Shown in pieces: positions 8,923-18,196 of a DNA stretch of 64,000 nt. This DNA comes from Acidovorax sp. 210-6. Its GTDB lineage: Bacteria; Pseudomonadota; Gammaproteobacteria; Burkholderiales; Burkholderiaceae_C. Below the pieces are notes generated by a model. The model had not been told where the DNA came from, searched no databases, and worked only from the letters and a program-made list of their open reading frames with translations. Position 1 is the first letter of the stretch; each line of letters begins with the position of its first letter. Location of the stretch: assembly GCF_010020825.1 (NCBI RefSeq), contig NZ_JAACJE010000001.1, positions 496,001 through 560,000 of the forward strand, given 5' to 3'. The translations under genes were made by a program, and so were the position numbers.

Positions 8923-9663
8923 TTAGCCGTTCATGCCCAGCAGTTGGCTGGCCGTTTTGTCGTTGGTTTCTGCGGTTTGCAGCAGTCGCATCTGTTGCTC
9001 GAACTGGCGCGAGGCGGCGATCATGCCCACCATGCATTCGACGGCGTTGACGTTCGAGCCTTCCAGCGTGCCGCTGGCCATGCGGGCGTTGGCATCGTTG
9101 GGAATGGGCTCGCCTGACGTGGCTCGGAACAGCCCGTCGTCGCCGCGCTTGAGCGGGTCTTCCGGCGTGGGGGTGGCCAGCTTGAGGCGCCCCACGGCCT
9201 GCGGCGCCTGCCCGCCGGTGCGTGCCGTCACGGTGCCGTCGCTGCCCAGCGAGACTTCGGCCCCTGGCGGAATGTCGATGGGCGCGCCGCCGTCGGACAG
9301 CACGGGCCGGCCGGTGGAGGTCAGCAACTGGCCGGTGGCCGACACTTCAAAGGAGCCTGCGCGCGTGTAGGCCTCGGTGCCATCCGCGCCCTGGACCGCA
9401 AACCAGGCGTTGCCCATGGCCATGGCGTCCAGGCTGCGGCCTGTGCGCTGGGCCGGGCCGGAAATGTCGCGGTGGCCCGAGGTGGCCTCCAGCGCAAACA
9501 CCCGGGTACTGGCGCCGTCGCCCTGCAGCGGCACCGAACGGAAGGTGGACATCTCGGCGCGGAACCCCGGTGTGGACGCATTGGCCAGGTTGTGGGACAG
9601 CACGGCCTGCCGATGCGCGGCCGCGTTGGCGCCGGTCATGGTGGTGTAGATGATGCGGTCCAT
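8923..9663 (-). CDS. flgF: Flagellar proximal rod protein FlgF
   Basis: A 246-residue rod protein. It begins MDRIIYTTMTGANAAAHRQAVLSHNLANASTPGFRAE, the FlgF variant of the rod motif, and ends in a rod-type helix (GSNVNAVECMVGMIAASRQFEQQMRLLQTAETND). The length is normal. It lies between flgE and flgG in the standard order. Confidence 0.95.
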   Translation of the reverse strand: MDRIIYTTMTGANAAAHRQAVLSHNLANASTPGFRAEMSTFRSVPLQGDGASTRVFALEATSGHRDISGPAQRTGRSLDAMAMGNAWFAVQGADGTEAYTRAGSFEVSATGQLLTSTGRPVLSDGGAPIDIPPGAEVSLGSDGTVTARTGGQAPQAVGRLKLATPTPEDPLKRGDDGLFRATSGEPIPNDANARMASGTLEGSNVNAVECMVGMIAASRQFEQQMRLLQTAETNDKTASQLLGMNG

Positions 9664-9694
9664 GGTGGGGGCTCCGGTTCAGGGGGCGACGTGC

Positions 9695-10969
9695 TCAGCG
9701 CAAATTCACCAGGGTGGACATCACCTGGTCCTGGGTCTTGATGGTTTGCGCATTGGCCTGGTAGGTGCGCTGCGCCGTCATCATGTTGACCAACTCGGCC
9801 GTGAGGTCCACGTTGGAGTCCTCCAGCGCACCCGAGCGCAGGGCGCCGAAGTTGCCATCGGTGGGGGTGCCCATGACGGGCTGGCCCGACTCGAAGGTCT
9901 CGACCCAGTTGTTGTTGCCCACGGCCATCAGGCCCTGCGGGTTGCGGAAGTTGGCCAGCGCCACCTGGCCTTCGGCACGCGTCATGCCGTTGGAGTAGCG
10001 CGCCATGATCATGCCGCTGGCTTCGATGTTGATGCCCGTGAGCTCGCCCGAGGCATAGCCGTCCTGGCTCAGGTCGGACACGGCAAACTTGCTGCCAAAC
10101 TGGGTCACGTCGTCCAGCTGCACCAGCACGTTGAAGGCCGGCAGGTTGTTGGGGTTGGGCGGCGACGGGTCCACCGATAGCGTCAGCCCAAAGCCCGTGG
10201 CGGGCGCGGGGGCCACGGGGCCGGTGATGGCACCGTTGTTGTCAAAGGTGATGGTGCCCACTGGGGTTGCCGCGGTGTCGAGCGAGTCGTACACCTCCCA
10301 CTCGTTGTCCGTGGCCGTCTTCTGGAAGTACAGGGTCACGGGGACGGCCACGCCCTGGCTGTCGAACACATTGATCGAGGTGCCATAGGTGGGACGGGGC
10401 GTGGGTGGAATGGCCGGTGTGGGTGGTGGGCCGGGGGTGGCGGCCACGCCGGCAGCGTCGTAGGCGCGCGCGTCCAGGTTGAAGGCGGCCGTGACGGTGG
10501 TGGTCTGCTTGGCCGCAATCGGCTGGGACGATGGGAAGTTCAGCGGGCCTGGGACGGTGGCCGTGCGCAGTCCGGTGGCCGGATCGATCGGATAGCCCAG
10601 CACCCGCGCGCCGCTGTTGGTTTTGAGGTCGCCGTCCTTGTCGAGCTTGAAGTTGCCCGCGCGGGTGTAGGCCGAGGAGCCATCGGGCTGCTGCAGCATG
10701 AAAAAGCCGCTGCCGTTGATGGCCACGTCCAGCGTGTTGCCGGTGACCGTGAGGTTGCCTTGCGAGAACTGCTGCGCCACGGCAGCCACCTGCACGCCAA
10801 TGCCCACGTTGCTGCCGCCCGCGCCGCCGATGGCGGAGGCCACCATGTCGGCGAACTCGGCACGTGAGGCCTTGAAACCGGTGGTATTGGCGTTGGCGAT
10901 GTTGTGGCCGATCACGTCCAGGTTCTTGCTGGCGGCGTTGAGGCCCGAGAGGCCGTGCTGGAATGCCAT
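9695..10969 (-). CDS. flgE: Flagellar hook protein FlgE
   Basis: A 424-residue hook subunit. The N-terminus (MAFQHGLSGLNAASKNLDVIGHNIANANTTGFKASRAEFAD) and C-terminus (DSNVDLTAELVNMMTAQRTYQANAQTIKTQDQVMSTLVNLR) are typical. The middle (about 150-330) is the variable surface region and contains a proline-rich piece (TPGPPPTPAIPPTPRP) that may be a flexible loop. It polymerises into the hook under the FlgD cap encoded next to it. Confidence 0.96.
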   Translation of the reverse strand: MAFQHGLSGLNAASKNLDVIGHNIANANTTGFKASRAEFADMVASAIGGAGGSNVGIGVQVAAVAQQFSQGNLTVTGNTLDVAINGSGFFMLQQPDGSSAYTRAGNFKLDKDGDLKTNSGARVLGYPIDPATGLRTATVPGPLNFPSSQPIAAKQTTTVTAAFNLDARAYDAAGVAATPGPPPTPAIPPTPRPTYGTSINVFDSQGVAVPVTLYFQKTATDNEWEVYDSLDTAATPVGTITFDNNGAITGPVAPAPATGFGLTLSVDPSPPNPNNLPAFNVLVQLDDVTQFGSKFAVSDLSQDGYASGELTGINIEASGMIMARYSNGMTRAEGQVALANFRNPQGLMAVGNNNWVETFESGQPVMGTPTDGNFGALRSGALEDSNVDLTAELVNMMTAQRTYQANAQTIKTQDQVMSTLVNLR

Positions 10970-10991
10970 GGTGGAAGCTCCTTCGCAGTAA

Positions 10992-11657
10992 TTACAGAAT
11001 GGCCTTGATGCCGTTGTAGTTGGCGGTGCCGCCGCCTTCGAGTTGCAGGTACAGGGTGCCGTTGTCCATGCTGACGGCGCTGACCTTGTCGCGCATCAGT
11101 GCGGTGGAAGCCACCGCCGTCTCGCCATTGGCCGCCACCACCTTGAAGCGCAGCGGGGTGGCGCCTTCATAGTCCGAGGTGTCCCAGTCGAAGTTGTAGC
11201 GCCCGGCCTTGAGCGGGCCCATTTCCACGGTGCCCACCTGCTTGCCATTGGGGTCCAGCACCTGCACGGTGACCGAGGCGGCAGAGCCGGCCAGGTCGAA
11301 GACGCCGCCCGCCTTGTCGGTGGTGCTGTCGATGGCCAGGGTGTTCCCCTCCACCAGCACCTGGCGTCCCACCATGCTGCCGGCCTGCATCAATTGCTGG
11401 GCGGCAAACTGGTTCATCATGCCCTTGACGGTGTCGTTGAGCTGCTGGATGCCGGTGACCGTGTTGATCTGCGCGATCTGCGAGGTCATCTGCGCGTTGT
11501 CCAGCGGGTTCATCGGGTCCTGGTTGTTGAGCTGCGCAACCAGGAGCTTGAGAAAACGGTCCTGTGACTGGGCAGCGTCCGAGGCGTTGTTGGATTGGGC
11601 CGCCGTGGTGGTTCTGCCGGCATCCAGCGCGCTGGTGTCAATGGGGGTCATGAACAT
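10992..11657 (-). CDS. flgD: Flagellar hook-capping protein FlgD
   Basis: A 221-residue hook cap scaffold. The N-terminal export/capping region contains the family signature DRFLKLLVAQLNNQDPMNPLDNAQMTSQIAQINTVTGI at about residues 32-70. The C-terminal half carries the FLG/Fn3-like fold (LDPNGKQVGTVEMGPLKAGRYNFDWD). An in-frame ATG two codons downstream is an alternative start. It lies between flgC and flgE in the normal order. Confidence 0.95.
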   Translation of the reverse strand: MFMTPIDTSALDAGRTTTAAQSNNASDAAQSQDRFLKLLVAQLNNQDPMNPLDNAQMTSQIAQINTVTGIQQLNDTVKGMMNQFAAQQLMQAGSMVGRQVLVEGNTLAIDSTTDKAGGVFDLAGSAASVTVQVLDPNGKQVGTVEMGPLKAGRYNFDWDTSDYEGATPLRFKVVAANGETAVASTALMRDKVSAVSMDNGTLYLQLEGGGTANYNGIKAIL

Positions 11658-11673
11658 GGTGTGTCTCCCGAAA

Positions 11674-12078
11674 TTACTGGCCGATCTGCAGTGTCTTGAG
11701 CAGCAGCGACTTGGCCGTGTTCATGACCTCGACGTTGTTCTGGTACGAGCGCGAGGCCGAGATCATGTTGACCATCTCGTCCACGGCATTGACGTTGGAG
11801 TGGGTCACGTAGCCTTCCTCGTCGGCAGCCGGGTGGCTGGGGTCGTGCACGCGGCGCCCAGGGGTTTCGCTTTCCTTGATGGCGGATACGCGCACCCCGG
11901 CGGCGTTGTCCGGTCCCATGGGCTGGGTTTGGAAAACCACCTGGCGCGCCTTGTAGGCCCTACCGTCGGGGCCGGCCACGGCATCGACGTTGGCCAGGTT
12001 GCTGGCGACCACGTTGAGGCGTTGGGACTGCGCGCTGACCGCGCTGCCCGAGACGTTGAAGATGGAGAACATCGACAT
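11674..12078 (-). CDS. flgC: Flagellar proximal rod protein FlgC
   Basis: A 134-residue rod protein of normal length. The N-terminus FNVSGSAVSAQSQRLNVVASNLANVDA is the rod motif, and the C-terminus (NVNAVDEMVNMISASRSYQNNVEVMNTAKSLLLKTLQIGQ) is the matching helix. It is 24 bp after flgB and part of the same transcript. Confidence 0.96.
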   Translation of the reverse strand: MSMFSIFNVSGSAVSAQSQRLNVVASNLANVDAVAGPDGRAYKARQVVFQTQPMGPDNAAGVRVSAIKESETPGRRVHDPSHPAADEEGYVTHSNVNAVDEMVNMISASRSYQNNVEVMNTAKSLLLKTLQIGQ

Positions 12079-12102
12079 GATGAATTTCGCTTTCTGCTGT
12101 CA

Positions 12103-12528
12103 TCACTGGCCGGTGATGGCGCTGAGCATGGTCTTGGCCTGTCCGTTGAAGAAACGCAGCGTGGCCTCGTAGCGCACGGCGTTGTCCACAAAATTGGCGC
12201 GTTCTCGGTCCATGTCCACGGTGTTCTGGTCCAGCGAGGGCTGGGTTTGCACCGTGTAACCGAGCTTGCCGTTCTGGCTGCTGGGCAGGGTGGACGAGAG
12301 GGCAAAGTGCCGCGCGTCGGCAGCGGCGGGCGTTCCACCTGTGGTTGCCATGGTCTTGGGTTCGGTTCCTGTGGCTGCGCGCAACGCCTCGCTGAATTTC
12401 ATGTCCCGGCCCACGTAGCCTGGGGTATCGGCGTTGGCGATGTTGCTGGCAATGACGCGCTGGCGCTCGGCACGCAGCACCAGGGCCTTGCCTTGGAAAT
12501 CGAGCCGGTTCGTCATCTTGTCTAGCAT
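12103..12528 (-). CDS. flgB: Flagellar proximal rod protein FlgB
   Basis: A 141-residue rod protein, first gene of the minus-strand cluster. The start chosen (MLDKMTNRLDF) is preceded by GAGG about 6 bp upstream; the frame is open further upstream, but that extension has no family resemblance and runs into the flgA divergent region. The rod motif is RQRVIASNIANADTPGYVGRDMKF, and the C-terminus (DMDRERANFVDNAVRYEATLRFFNGQAKTMLSAITGQ) is typical. flgB is divergent from flgA with 260 bp between them. Confidence 0.94.
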   Translation of the reverse strand: MLDKMTNRLDFQGKALVLRAERQRVIASNIANADTPGYVGRDMKFSEALRAATGTEPKTMATTGGTPAAADARHFALSSTLPSSQNGKLGYTVQTQPSLDQNTVDMDRERANFVDNAVRYEATLRFFNGQAKTMLSAITGQ

Positions 12529-12611
12529 GGGGACCTCGCACCACGGATTGCACGGCGCCGGAGTGTCCAGGCGGACTTCCGGCATGGGCTGATTATGGAA
12601 ATGCCCCCACT

Positions 12612-12626
12612 TTTCTAAAGCCCGAA
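12612..12626 (-). promoter_or_regulatory. Flagellar promoter-region motif upstream of flgB
   Basis: The plus-strand sequence TTTCTAAAGCCCGAA lies 84 bp upstream of flgB, in the flgB/flgA divergent region. It matches 14 of 15 bases of the motif at 7230-7244 upstream of flgI. It is probably a shared control site, by inference from its position at two transcript starts only. Confidence 0.4.
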
Positions 12627-12788
12627 GAACGTGGTGATGGGTGCGCAATTTGCCGCTTCGTCGGCCCTCATCGGGCCTAAAGTGCTCATCAGTGTTCGAG
12701 GCACAGCGCAGCCGGTGACCGGGCTTCGACGATTCCCCACGTACGGCCGCACTGCGCGGGCCGCGCAAGCCACTGCGGGAGAGCCGCC

Positions 12789-13538
12789 ATGCAACGTTCC
12801 ATTGTTCCTTTCCAGACCCTCCCGCCGGTGGCGCTGTACCGCCTGGCGGCCCGCGTGCTGTGTCTCATGGCCTTGGCTTTGACGGGAGTGCAGGCCCACG
12901 CCCAGATGGATTGGAGCCAGGTCGCGCAACGCTGGGCCGACGAAGCCTTGCGCAGCAGCGGGCTGGCCGAAACATCCCCCCTGCGCTTGGAAGTCACCGT
13001 CGGTTCGCTGGATCCCCATTTGCGCCTGGCGCCCTGTGCGCGCGCAGAGCCCTATTTGCCCACCGGAGGCCGGCTGTGGGGCCGCACACGCCTGGGGTTG
13101 CGTTGTGCGGAGGGTGCCACCCGCTGGAATGTGTTCCTTCCCGTCACGGTCAAGGCCTACGGCCCGGCGTGGGTGCTGGCGGGCAATGTGGCTTCGGGGG
13201 CAGTGTTGACGGCTGCCGATGCCGTCCAGGCCGAAGTCGATTGGGCGGCTTCGCACTCCCCCGTGCTCGCCGACCCCGCGCTGTGGGTGGGGCAGGTGGC
13301 GGCACAGCCGCTGCAGGCAGGGCAGGCCTTGCGCCAATCCATGGTCAAGGCGCCGCAATTGTTCACCCATGGCGCCCAGGTACGGGTGCAAGCGCAGGGA
13401 CCCGGCTTTGCCATCACGGCGGCGGGGCAGGCCATGTCTGCCGGGGCCGTGGGCCAAACTGTGCGCGTCAGAATGACGAATGGAAGAATAATTCAGGGAA
13501 TTGTGCTCGATGATGGGACGATAAGCGCCCAACTCTAG
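12789..13538 (+). CDS. flgA: Flagellar P-ring assembly chaperone FlgA
   Basis: A 249-residue periplasmic chaperone for P-ring formation. It has an N-terminal Sec signal peptide (hydrophobic ARVLCLMALALTGVQA, likely cut after AHA) and a C-terminal SAF-type domain with the family ending PGFAITAAGQAMSAGAVGQTVRVRMTNGRIIQGIVLDDGTISAQL. It is divergent from flgB and upstream of flgM, the standard arrangement. Confidence 0.95.
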   Translation: MQRSIVPFQTLPPVALYRLAARVLCLMALALTGVQAHAQMDWSQVAQRWADEALRSSGLAETSPLRLEVTVGSLDPHLRLAPCARAEPYLPTGGRLWGRTRLGLRCAEGATRWNVFLPVTVKAYGPAWVLAGNVASGAVLTAADAVQAEVDWAASHSPVLADPALWVGQVAAQPLQAGQALRQSMVKAPQLFTHGAQVRVQAQGPGFAITAAGQAMSAGAVGQTVRVRMTNGRIIQGIVLDDGTISAQL

Positions 13539-13559
13539 GTGTTTTTTGGGAAATACCGC

Positions 13560-13586
13560 TAAAGTCTGCGTCCAGCGGGTCGAAAA
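13560..13586 (+). promoter_or_regulatory. Sigma-28 (FliA) promoter of flgM
   Basis: TAAAGTCT, an 11-bp spacer, then GTCGAAAA match the enteric FliA consensus TAAAGTTT-N11-GCCGATAA in 13 of 16 defined positions with the exact spacing. It lies 45 bp upstream of the flgM ATG, where a class III promoter is expected. Confidence 0.65.
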
Positions 13587-13630
13587 CATTGCTACCGGGC
13601 CCTGTGTTGCCAGAGCCCTAGGAGCAAGCG

Positions 13631-13969
13631 ATGAAAATAGGACAAACACCGGAAATGCCGGGCGGTCTCTCGCCCGGTGCGGCGGCCAAAAGCCAAGCCA
13701 AGGCCGTGCCAGCTGCCAGCACAGGTGCGGCACCTGCAGGCAGCGCAGCGGCTGCTGCCGCAGTGGCGTCGGCCGGCGTGCCCGTCACGCTGTCCAAGGC
13801 GGCCCAGGGTTTGGACAATGCAGCCCGGGTGCAGGGCGATTTTGACGCCGGCAAGGTCAAGGCCGTGCGCGCTGCCATCGAAAACGGCACGTTCAAGGTC
13901 GATGCCGAGGTCGTGGCCGACAAAATGCTGGCGAACAGCCAGGAATTCCTCTCGCGCACCAAGATTTGA
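13631..13969 (+). CDS. flgM: Anti-sigma-28 factor FlgM
   Basis: A 112-residue protein that holds FliA inactive until it is exported through the finished hook. The N-terminus MKIGQTPEM and the C-terminal half (FDAGKVKAVRAAIENGTFKVDAEVVADKMLANSQEFLS) are typical of FlgM. The N-terminal half is an Ala/Pro-rich disordered stretch longer than in enteric FlgM. An AGGAGC ribosome site precedes the ATG, and a sigma-28 promoter lies upstream, giving the usual feedback loop. Confidence 0.93.
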   Translation: MKIGQTPEMPGGLSPGAAAKSQAKAVPAASTGAAPAGSAAAAAAVASAGVPVTLSKAAQGLDNAARVQGDFDAGKVKAVRAAIENGTFKVDAEVVADKMLANSQEFLSRTKI

Positions 13970-14066
13970 GCGTTTGGCGGCCCATGGAATGGGTCACGGC
14001 GGCAACGCCTTGCAGGGATGCAACCTTCTGTACCACGGAGGCCCTGCTGGCACTACACTCCAGCCC

Positions 14067-14414
14067 ATGACGCCCGAAGCCGCGCTCCAAGCCGTTGAAC
14101 AGCAACTCGCAAAGATGTCGGCCGCCCTTGTGGCGGCCGATGCTTTGGCGGCGGAGCAATCCAGCGCGCAGCTGCGCAGAGACCTGGACGCCTTGATCCA
14201 GGCAAGCCGTGGCTTGCAAGGCCAGCCCTGGCCCGAGGCCTTGCGGCCACGCATGCAGGCGGTGAGCAATCAGCTTGCCATGCAGCGTGAGCAGCTTGCT
14301 CGCCTGGGGGCGTTGGTGGATCGGCAGGCCGCTTCCATCCTGCCTCCTGCCGAACCGGCCCCTACCTATGGGCAGGCGGGCTCGGCGGCGCGTATCTACC
14401 GCTCCACGACCTGA
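14067..14414 (+). CDS. flgN: Flagellar export chaperone FlgN
   Basis: A 115-residue, mainly helical protein directly downstream of flgM, where the FlgK/FlgL chaperone FlgN is usually found. The sequence (TPEAALQAVEQQLAKMSAALVAADALAAEQSS, followed by QREQLARLGALVDRQAASILP) fits a FlgN coiled-coil bundle. The frame is open upstream, but the ATG at 14067 gives the expected FlgN size. The call rests on position as well as sequence, because FlgN is poorly conserved. Confidence 0.75.
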   Translation: MTPEAALQAVEQQLAKMSAALVAADALAAEQSSAQLRRDLDALIQASRGLQGQPWPEALRPRMQAVSNQLAMQREQLARLGALVDRQAASILPPAEPAPTYGQAGSAARIYRSTT

Positions 14415-14454
14415 ACGCGGTTGGTGGGTTTCTCTGGTCCAGACACCGCGCGTG

Positions 14455-16032
14455 TCAGTGGGAGCCATCCTGCCGCAGGCGGCACAGCATGCCGGCGGTC
14501 GAGGCGTCCAGCCCCTCGACGTTGCCACTGGCCAAACGCTGTTGCAGGTCGTTGGCCAGCACCTTGCCCAGCTCCACGCCCCACTGGTCAAAACTGTTGA
14601 TGCCCCACAGTGCGCCGCTCACAAACACCCGGTGCTCTTGCAGAGCGATCAGTGCTCCCAGCGATGTGGGTGTGAGCGCGTCGAGCAACAAAAAGGTGCT
14701 GGGGCGGTTGCCCGGGAAATGGCGGTGCCCGCAGTCGCTGGCGCGGCCCAGCATCAATGCCTGGGCTTGCGCCAGGGCGTTGGCTAGCAGCATCTCGTGG
14801 TGACCGGGCAGGCCGTGTGCCGATTGGCGCACCGCCACGATTTCCAGCGGCAGCACGTCGGTGCCCTGGTGCAACATCTGAAAAAAGGCATGCTGCCCGT
14901 TGCTCCCAGGCTCACCCCAGAGTACCGGTGAGGTCGCAAAGGGCAGGGTGCGCCCTGTTTGGTCCACACGCTTGCCGTTGCTTTCCATTTCCAGTTGTTG
15001 CCAATGCGCCGCCAGGCGGCGCAGGCCCGCGTGGTACGGGGCGATACAGCGGCTGGAAAAACCCAGGAAGTTGCGGTACCAGACATCCAGCAGTGCCAGG
15101 CGCACCGGTAGGTTGGTGGTCAGTGGCGCGGTGCGGAAATGCTCGTCCATGGCATGCGCACCCGCCAGCAGCATGCGAAAACCCTCGGCTCCGATCGCGA
15201 TGGCGATGGGCATGCCGATGGCCGACCAGAGCGAATAGCGTCCGCCGACCCAGTCCCAGAACCCGAAGGTGGTGGTGATGCCCCATTGGCGCGCCGCCTC
15301 CACGTTGCAGGTCAGCGCCACAAAGTGCCGCGCCACATCCTGCCCTCCCTGGGCCACAAACCAGTCGAGCGCCGAGCGGGCATTGGTCATGGTCTCCGGC
15401 GTGGTGAAGGTTTTGGAGGCCACCAGGAAGACCGTGCTTTCGGGCCGTACCGCACGCAGCACGCGCTTGAGCTCGTGGCCATCGATGTTGGAGACGAAAT
15501 GAAAGCGCTTGCCCGGAACGCGGAACTGCTCCAACGCCAGCACCGCCATTTGCGGCCCCAGGTCCGAGCCGCCGATGCCGATGTTCACCACATCGGTGAT
15601 GGTGGGGTCGTTGCGCAGCGCCTCGGCGCAGTCGAGCATGGCCTGCAGCGTGGTGTGCACCTGCTGCAGTGCCTGGGGCAACCAGGGCTCGTCACCCGGC
15701 AGCTCTAGCCCGGCAGGGCGGCGCAACAGGGTGTGCAGTACGGGCCGGTTCTCGGTGGTGTTGATGCGCTGCCCCGCCAGCATGGCGTCGCGCCGCTGCG
15801 CCAGGCCGCAGGCGCTTGCCATGTCCAGCAGCAGGGCTTCAGTCTTTTGGTCCCACAGGTTTTTGGACAGGTCGGCAAATACCTGGGGTGCCTCTTGGCT
15901 GAAATGCGCAAAGCGCTGCGTGTCTTCGGCAAAGGCATGGCGCAAATCAAAGTGCGCCCCCTGCGCCGCATGGTGCGCACGCAGTTGCGCCCACTGCGGC
16001 GTTTCGTCGCACCGTGGAAAGGCGGCGGCCAT
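14455..16032 (-). CDS. pgi: Glucose-6-phosphate isomerase
   Basis: A 525-residue cytoplasmic enzyme interconverting glucose-6-phosphate and fructose-6-phosphate. It shows the PGI signatures: TDVVNIGIGGSDLGPQM, FVSNIDGHELKRVL, FLVASKTFTTPETMTNA, the catalytic-region GEPGSNGQHAFFQMLHQG, and ALWGINSFDQWGVELGK near the C-terminus. The start at MAAAFPRC gives the normal N-terminus; the frame is open 20 codons further upstream but overlaps the neighbour. It follows the ketoacyl-ACP synthase by 13 bp on the same strand, and tal lies before that, so the genes may form one transcript. Confidence 0.96.
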   Translation of the reverse strand: MAAAFPRCDETPQWAQLRAHHAAQGAHFDLRHAFAEDTQRFAHFSQEAPQVFADLSKNLWDQKTEALLLDMASACGLAQRRDAMLAGQRINTTENRPVLHTLLRRPAGLELPGDEPWLPQALQQVHTTLQAMLDCAEALRNDPTITDVVNIGIGGSDLGPQMAVLALEQFRVPGKRFHFVSNIDGHELKRVLRAVRPESTVFLVASKTFTTPETMTNARSALDWFVAQGGQDVARHFVALTCNVEAARQWGITTTFGFWDWVGGRYSLWSAIGMPIAIAIGAEGFRMLLAGAHAMDEHFRTAPLTTNLPVRLALLDVWYRNFLGFSSRCIAPYHAGLRRLAAHWQQLEMESNGKRVDQTGRTLPFATSPVLWGEPGSNGQHAFFQMLHQGTDVLPLEIVAVRQSAHGLPGHHEMLLANALAQAQALMLGRASDCGHRHFPGNRPSTFLLLDALTPTSLGALIALQEHRVFVSGALWGINSFDQWGVELGKVLANDLQQRLASGNVEGLDASTAGMLCRLRQDGSH

Positions 16033-16045
16033 GGAGTCTGTGGGG

Positions 16046-17164
16046 TTAGCGCTTGCGCAGCACGACGCTGCCCACCGAGTAACCAGCACCAAAGGAGCAG
16101 ATCACGCCCACATCGCCTGCTGCCAGGTCGGCGCGGTGCTTGTGGAAGGCGATGATGGAACCCGCCGAGGCGGTGTTGGCGAACTCATCCAGAATCAGTG
16201 GCGCCAGATCGGCGCTGGCGTCGCCCGCCAGCTTCTTTATGACGAGCTGGTTCATGCCTTGGTTGGCTTGGTGCAGCCAGTAGCGGCGCACGGCGCTGGG
16301 TGCGTGGCCCAGGTCGCTCAGGTGGCCTTCGATGTGGGCGGCGGCGATGGGCACCACCTCCTTGAACACCTTGCGGCCTTCCTGGCGGAAGGTCTTGTCG
16401 CGTGCGTTCGGGTCACTGTCCTCGCTGCGATTGAGAAAGCCGAAGTTGTTGCGGATGTTGTTGGAGAACTGGGTTGCCAGGCGCGTGCCCAGCACCTCCC
16501 AGGCGTCGGCGGTGGTGGCCGTGTCGGCGCGTTCGACGATCACTGCCGTGCAGACGTCGCCAAAGATGAAGTGGCAGTCGCGGTCGTTCCAGGCCTGGTG
16601 GCCCGAGGTGATCTCGGGGTTGACCACCAGAACGCACTTCGCACTGCCCGTGCGTACGGCGTTGACGGCCTGCTCAATGGCAAAAGTGGCCGACGAGCAG
16701 GCGACGTTCATGTCGAAGCCATAGCCGCCTGCACCCAGGGCCTGCTGGATTTCCACGGCCATGGCGGGGTAGGCGCGCTGCATGTTGGAGGCCGCACACA
16801 GCACGGCGTCGATGTCGGCGCCGGTCTTGCCCGCCTGCTGCAGCGCCTGCTGGGACGCGGCAACGGCGAGCTCGCCCATCAGCGAGAGTTGGTCGTCAGG
16901 CCGCTCCTGCAAGCGCGGGTACATGCGTGTCGGGTCGAGGATGCCGGATTTTTCGAGCACATAACGCTGTTTGATGCCCGATGCCTTCTCGATGAACTCC
17001 ACGCTGGAGTGCTGCAGCGGCTCGCGCGTGCCTGCGGCAATCTCGGTGGCATGCTGGGCGTTCTGCAGGTCCACGTAGCGGTTGAAGGATTCCACCAGCT
17101 CGGCGTTGGTGATGGTGTGGGGCGGCTGGTAAAGACCCGTGCCGCTGATGACGACTGAATGCAT
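16046..17164 (-). CDS. Beta-ketoacyl-ACP synthase III (FabH-like)
   Basis: A 372-residue thiolase-fold enzyme that condenses acyl-CoA with malonyl-ACP. The Cys-His-Asn triad is visible: Cys in NVACSSATFAIEQA, His in YWLHQANQGMN and Asn in LDEFANTASAG; the C-terminal GFGAGYSVG-like loop is CSFGAGYSVGSVVL. It is longer than E. coli FabH (317) and resembles the longer paralogues used for special acyl starters. The start at MHSVVISGTG matches the family. It lies between tal and pgi on the same strand. It may not be the main FabH. Confidence 0.88.
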   Translation of the reverse strand: MHSVVISGTGLYQPPHTITNAELVESFNRYVDLQNAQHATEIAAGTREPLQHSSVEFIEKASGIKQRYVLEKSGILDPTRMYPRLQERPDDQLSLMGELAVAASQQALQQAGKTGADIDAVLCAASNMQRAYPAMAVEIQQALGAGGYGFDMNVACSSATFAIEQAVNAVRTGSAKCVLVVNPEITSGHQAWNDRDCHFIFGDVCTAVIVERADTATTADAWEVLGTRLATQFSNNIRNNFGFLNRSEDSDPNARDKTFRQEGRKVFKEVVPIAAAHIEGHLSDLGHAPSAVRRYWLHQANQGMNQLVIKKLAGDASADLAPLILDEFANTASAGSIIAFHKHRADLAAGDVGVICSFGAGYSVGSVVLRKR

Positions 17165-17248
17165 GAATCGGTATCCTGTGGCCCGCCGCGCGGGCGCGAT
17201 GCTCAAGTGTAACTAGGGCGCGTGCGCCCCGCCGGGGTGTCTGTGGCT

Positions 17249-18196
17249 TCAGGCCGCCAGGATGATCTGTTCGAGCTTGACTGTGTCCACCGCAAACGCG
17301 CGGATGCCCTCGGCCAGTTTCTCCGTGGCCATGGCGTCTTCGTTGAGTCCATAGCGAAAGCCCGCTTCGTCGTACTGCACCGCGGGCAGGTCCATGGAGC
17401 GTGCGGCCTCTGCGTCCAGAGCGCGGGCCACCGGTGCGTCGGACTGTGCCAGTTGCGCCAGCAGCTCGGGCGCAATGGTCAGCAGATCGCAGCCCGCCAG
17501 CGCGATGATCTGGCCCACGTTGCGGAAGCTCGCACCCATGACCTCGGTCGCCACGCCAAAGCGCTTGTAGTGGTTGAAGATGCGACGCACCGACTGCACG
17601 CCGGGGTCGTTGGCACCGGCCATGGCGGCCTCATCCCAGCTTGCGCCCGCCTGTTTTTTGTACCAGTCGTAGATGCGGCCGACAAAGGGCGAGATGAGCT
17701 GTACCTTGGCCTGGCCACAGGCTACTGCCTGCACAAAAGAGAACAGCAGTGTGAGGTTGGTGTGGATGCCCTTGCTCTCGAGCTTGCGTGCGGCCTCGAT
17801 GCCTTCCCAGGTGGCGGCGATCTTGATGAGCACGCGGTCGATGTGGATGCCCTCGGCCTGGTACAGCTCGATGATGCGCTCGGCCCGCGACACGGTGGCG
17901 CTGGTGTCGAAGCTCAGCCGCGCATCGACCTCGGTGGACACACGGCCCGGAATGGTGGAGAGGATCTCGCCGCCGAAGCGCACCAGCAGGCGGTCGATGA
18001 CTTCGTCCATGGGGCGGCCCTTCCAGCGCTGCACGGTGGACTGCAGCAGCGGCGCGTATTCGGGCTTTTGCACGGCCTTGAGGATCAGCGAAGGGTTGGT
18101 GGTGGCGTCGCGCGGCTGGAACTGGGCCAGTTGGCGGAAGTCGCCGGTGTCGGCCACCACGGTGGTGAACTGTTTGAGTGCTTCGAGCTGGTTCAT
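17249..18196 (-). CDS. tal: Transaldolase
   Basis: A 315-residue TalB-type transaldolase of the pentose phosphate pathway. The Schiff-base lysine is Lys125 in [12 protein letters not shown]. Other signatures are [12 protein letters not shown] near the N-terminus, [28 protein letters not shown] and EVMGASFRN. Length is normal. It is divergent from the HexR-type regulator with 131 bp between the starts, a common arrangement for genes of sugar-phosphate metabolism. Confidence 0.97.
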   Translation of the reverse strand: MNQLEALKQFTTVVADTGDFRQLAQFQPRDATTNPSLILKAVQKPEYAPLLQSTVQRWKGRPMDEVIDRLLVRFGGEILSTIPGRVSTEVDARLSFDTSATVSRAERIIELYQAEGIHIDRVLIKIAATWEGIEAARKLESKGIHTNLTLLFSFVQAVACGQAKVQLISPFVGRIYDWYKKQAGASWDEAAMAGANDPGVQSVRRIFNHYKRFGVATEVMGASFRNVGQIIALAGCDLLTIAPELLAQLAQSDAPVARALDAEAARSMDLPAVQYDEAGFRYGLNEDAMATEKLAEGIRAFAVDTVKLEQIILAA

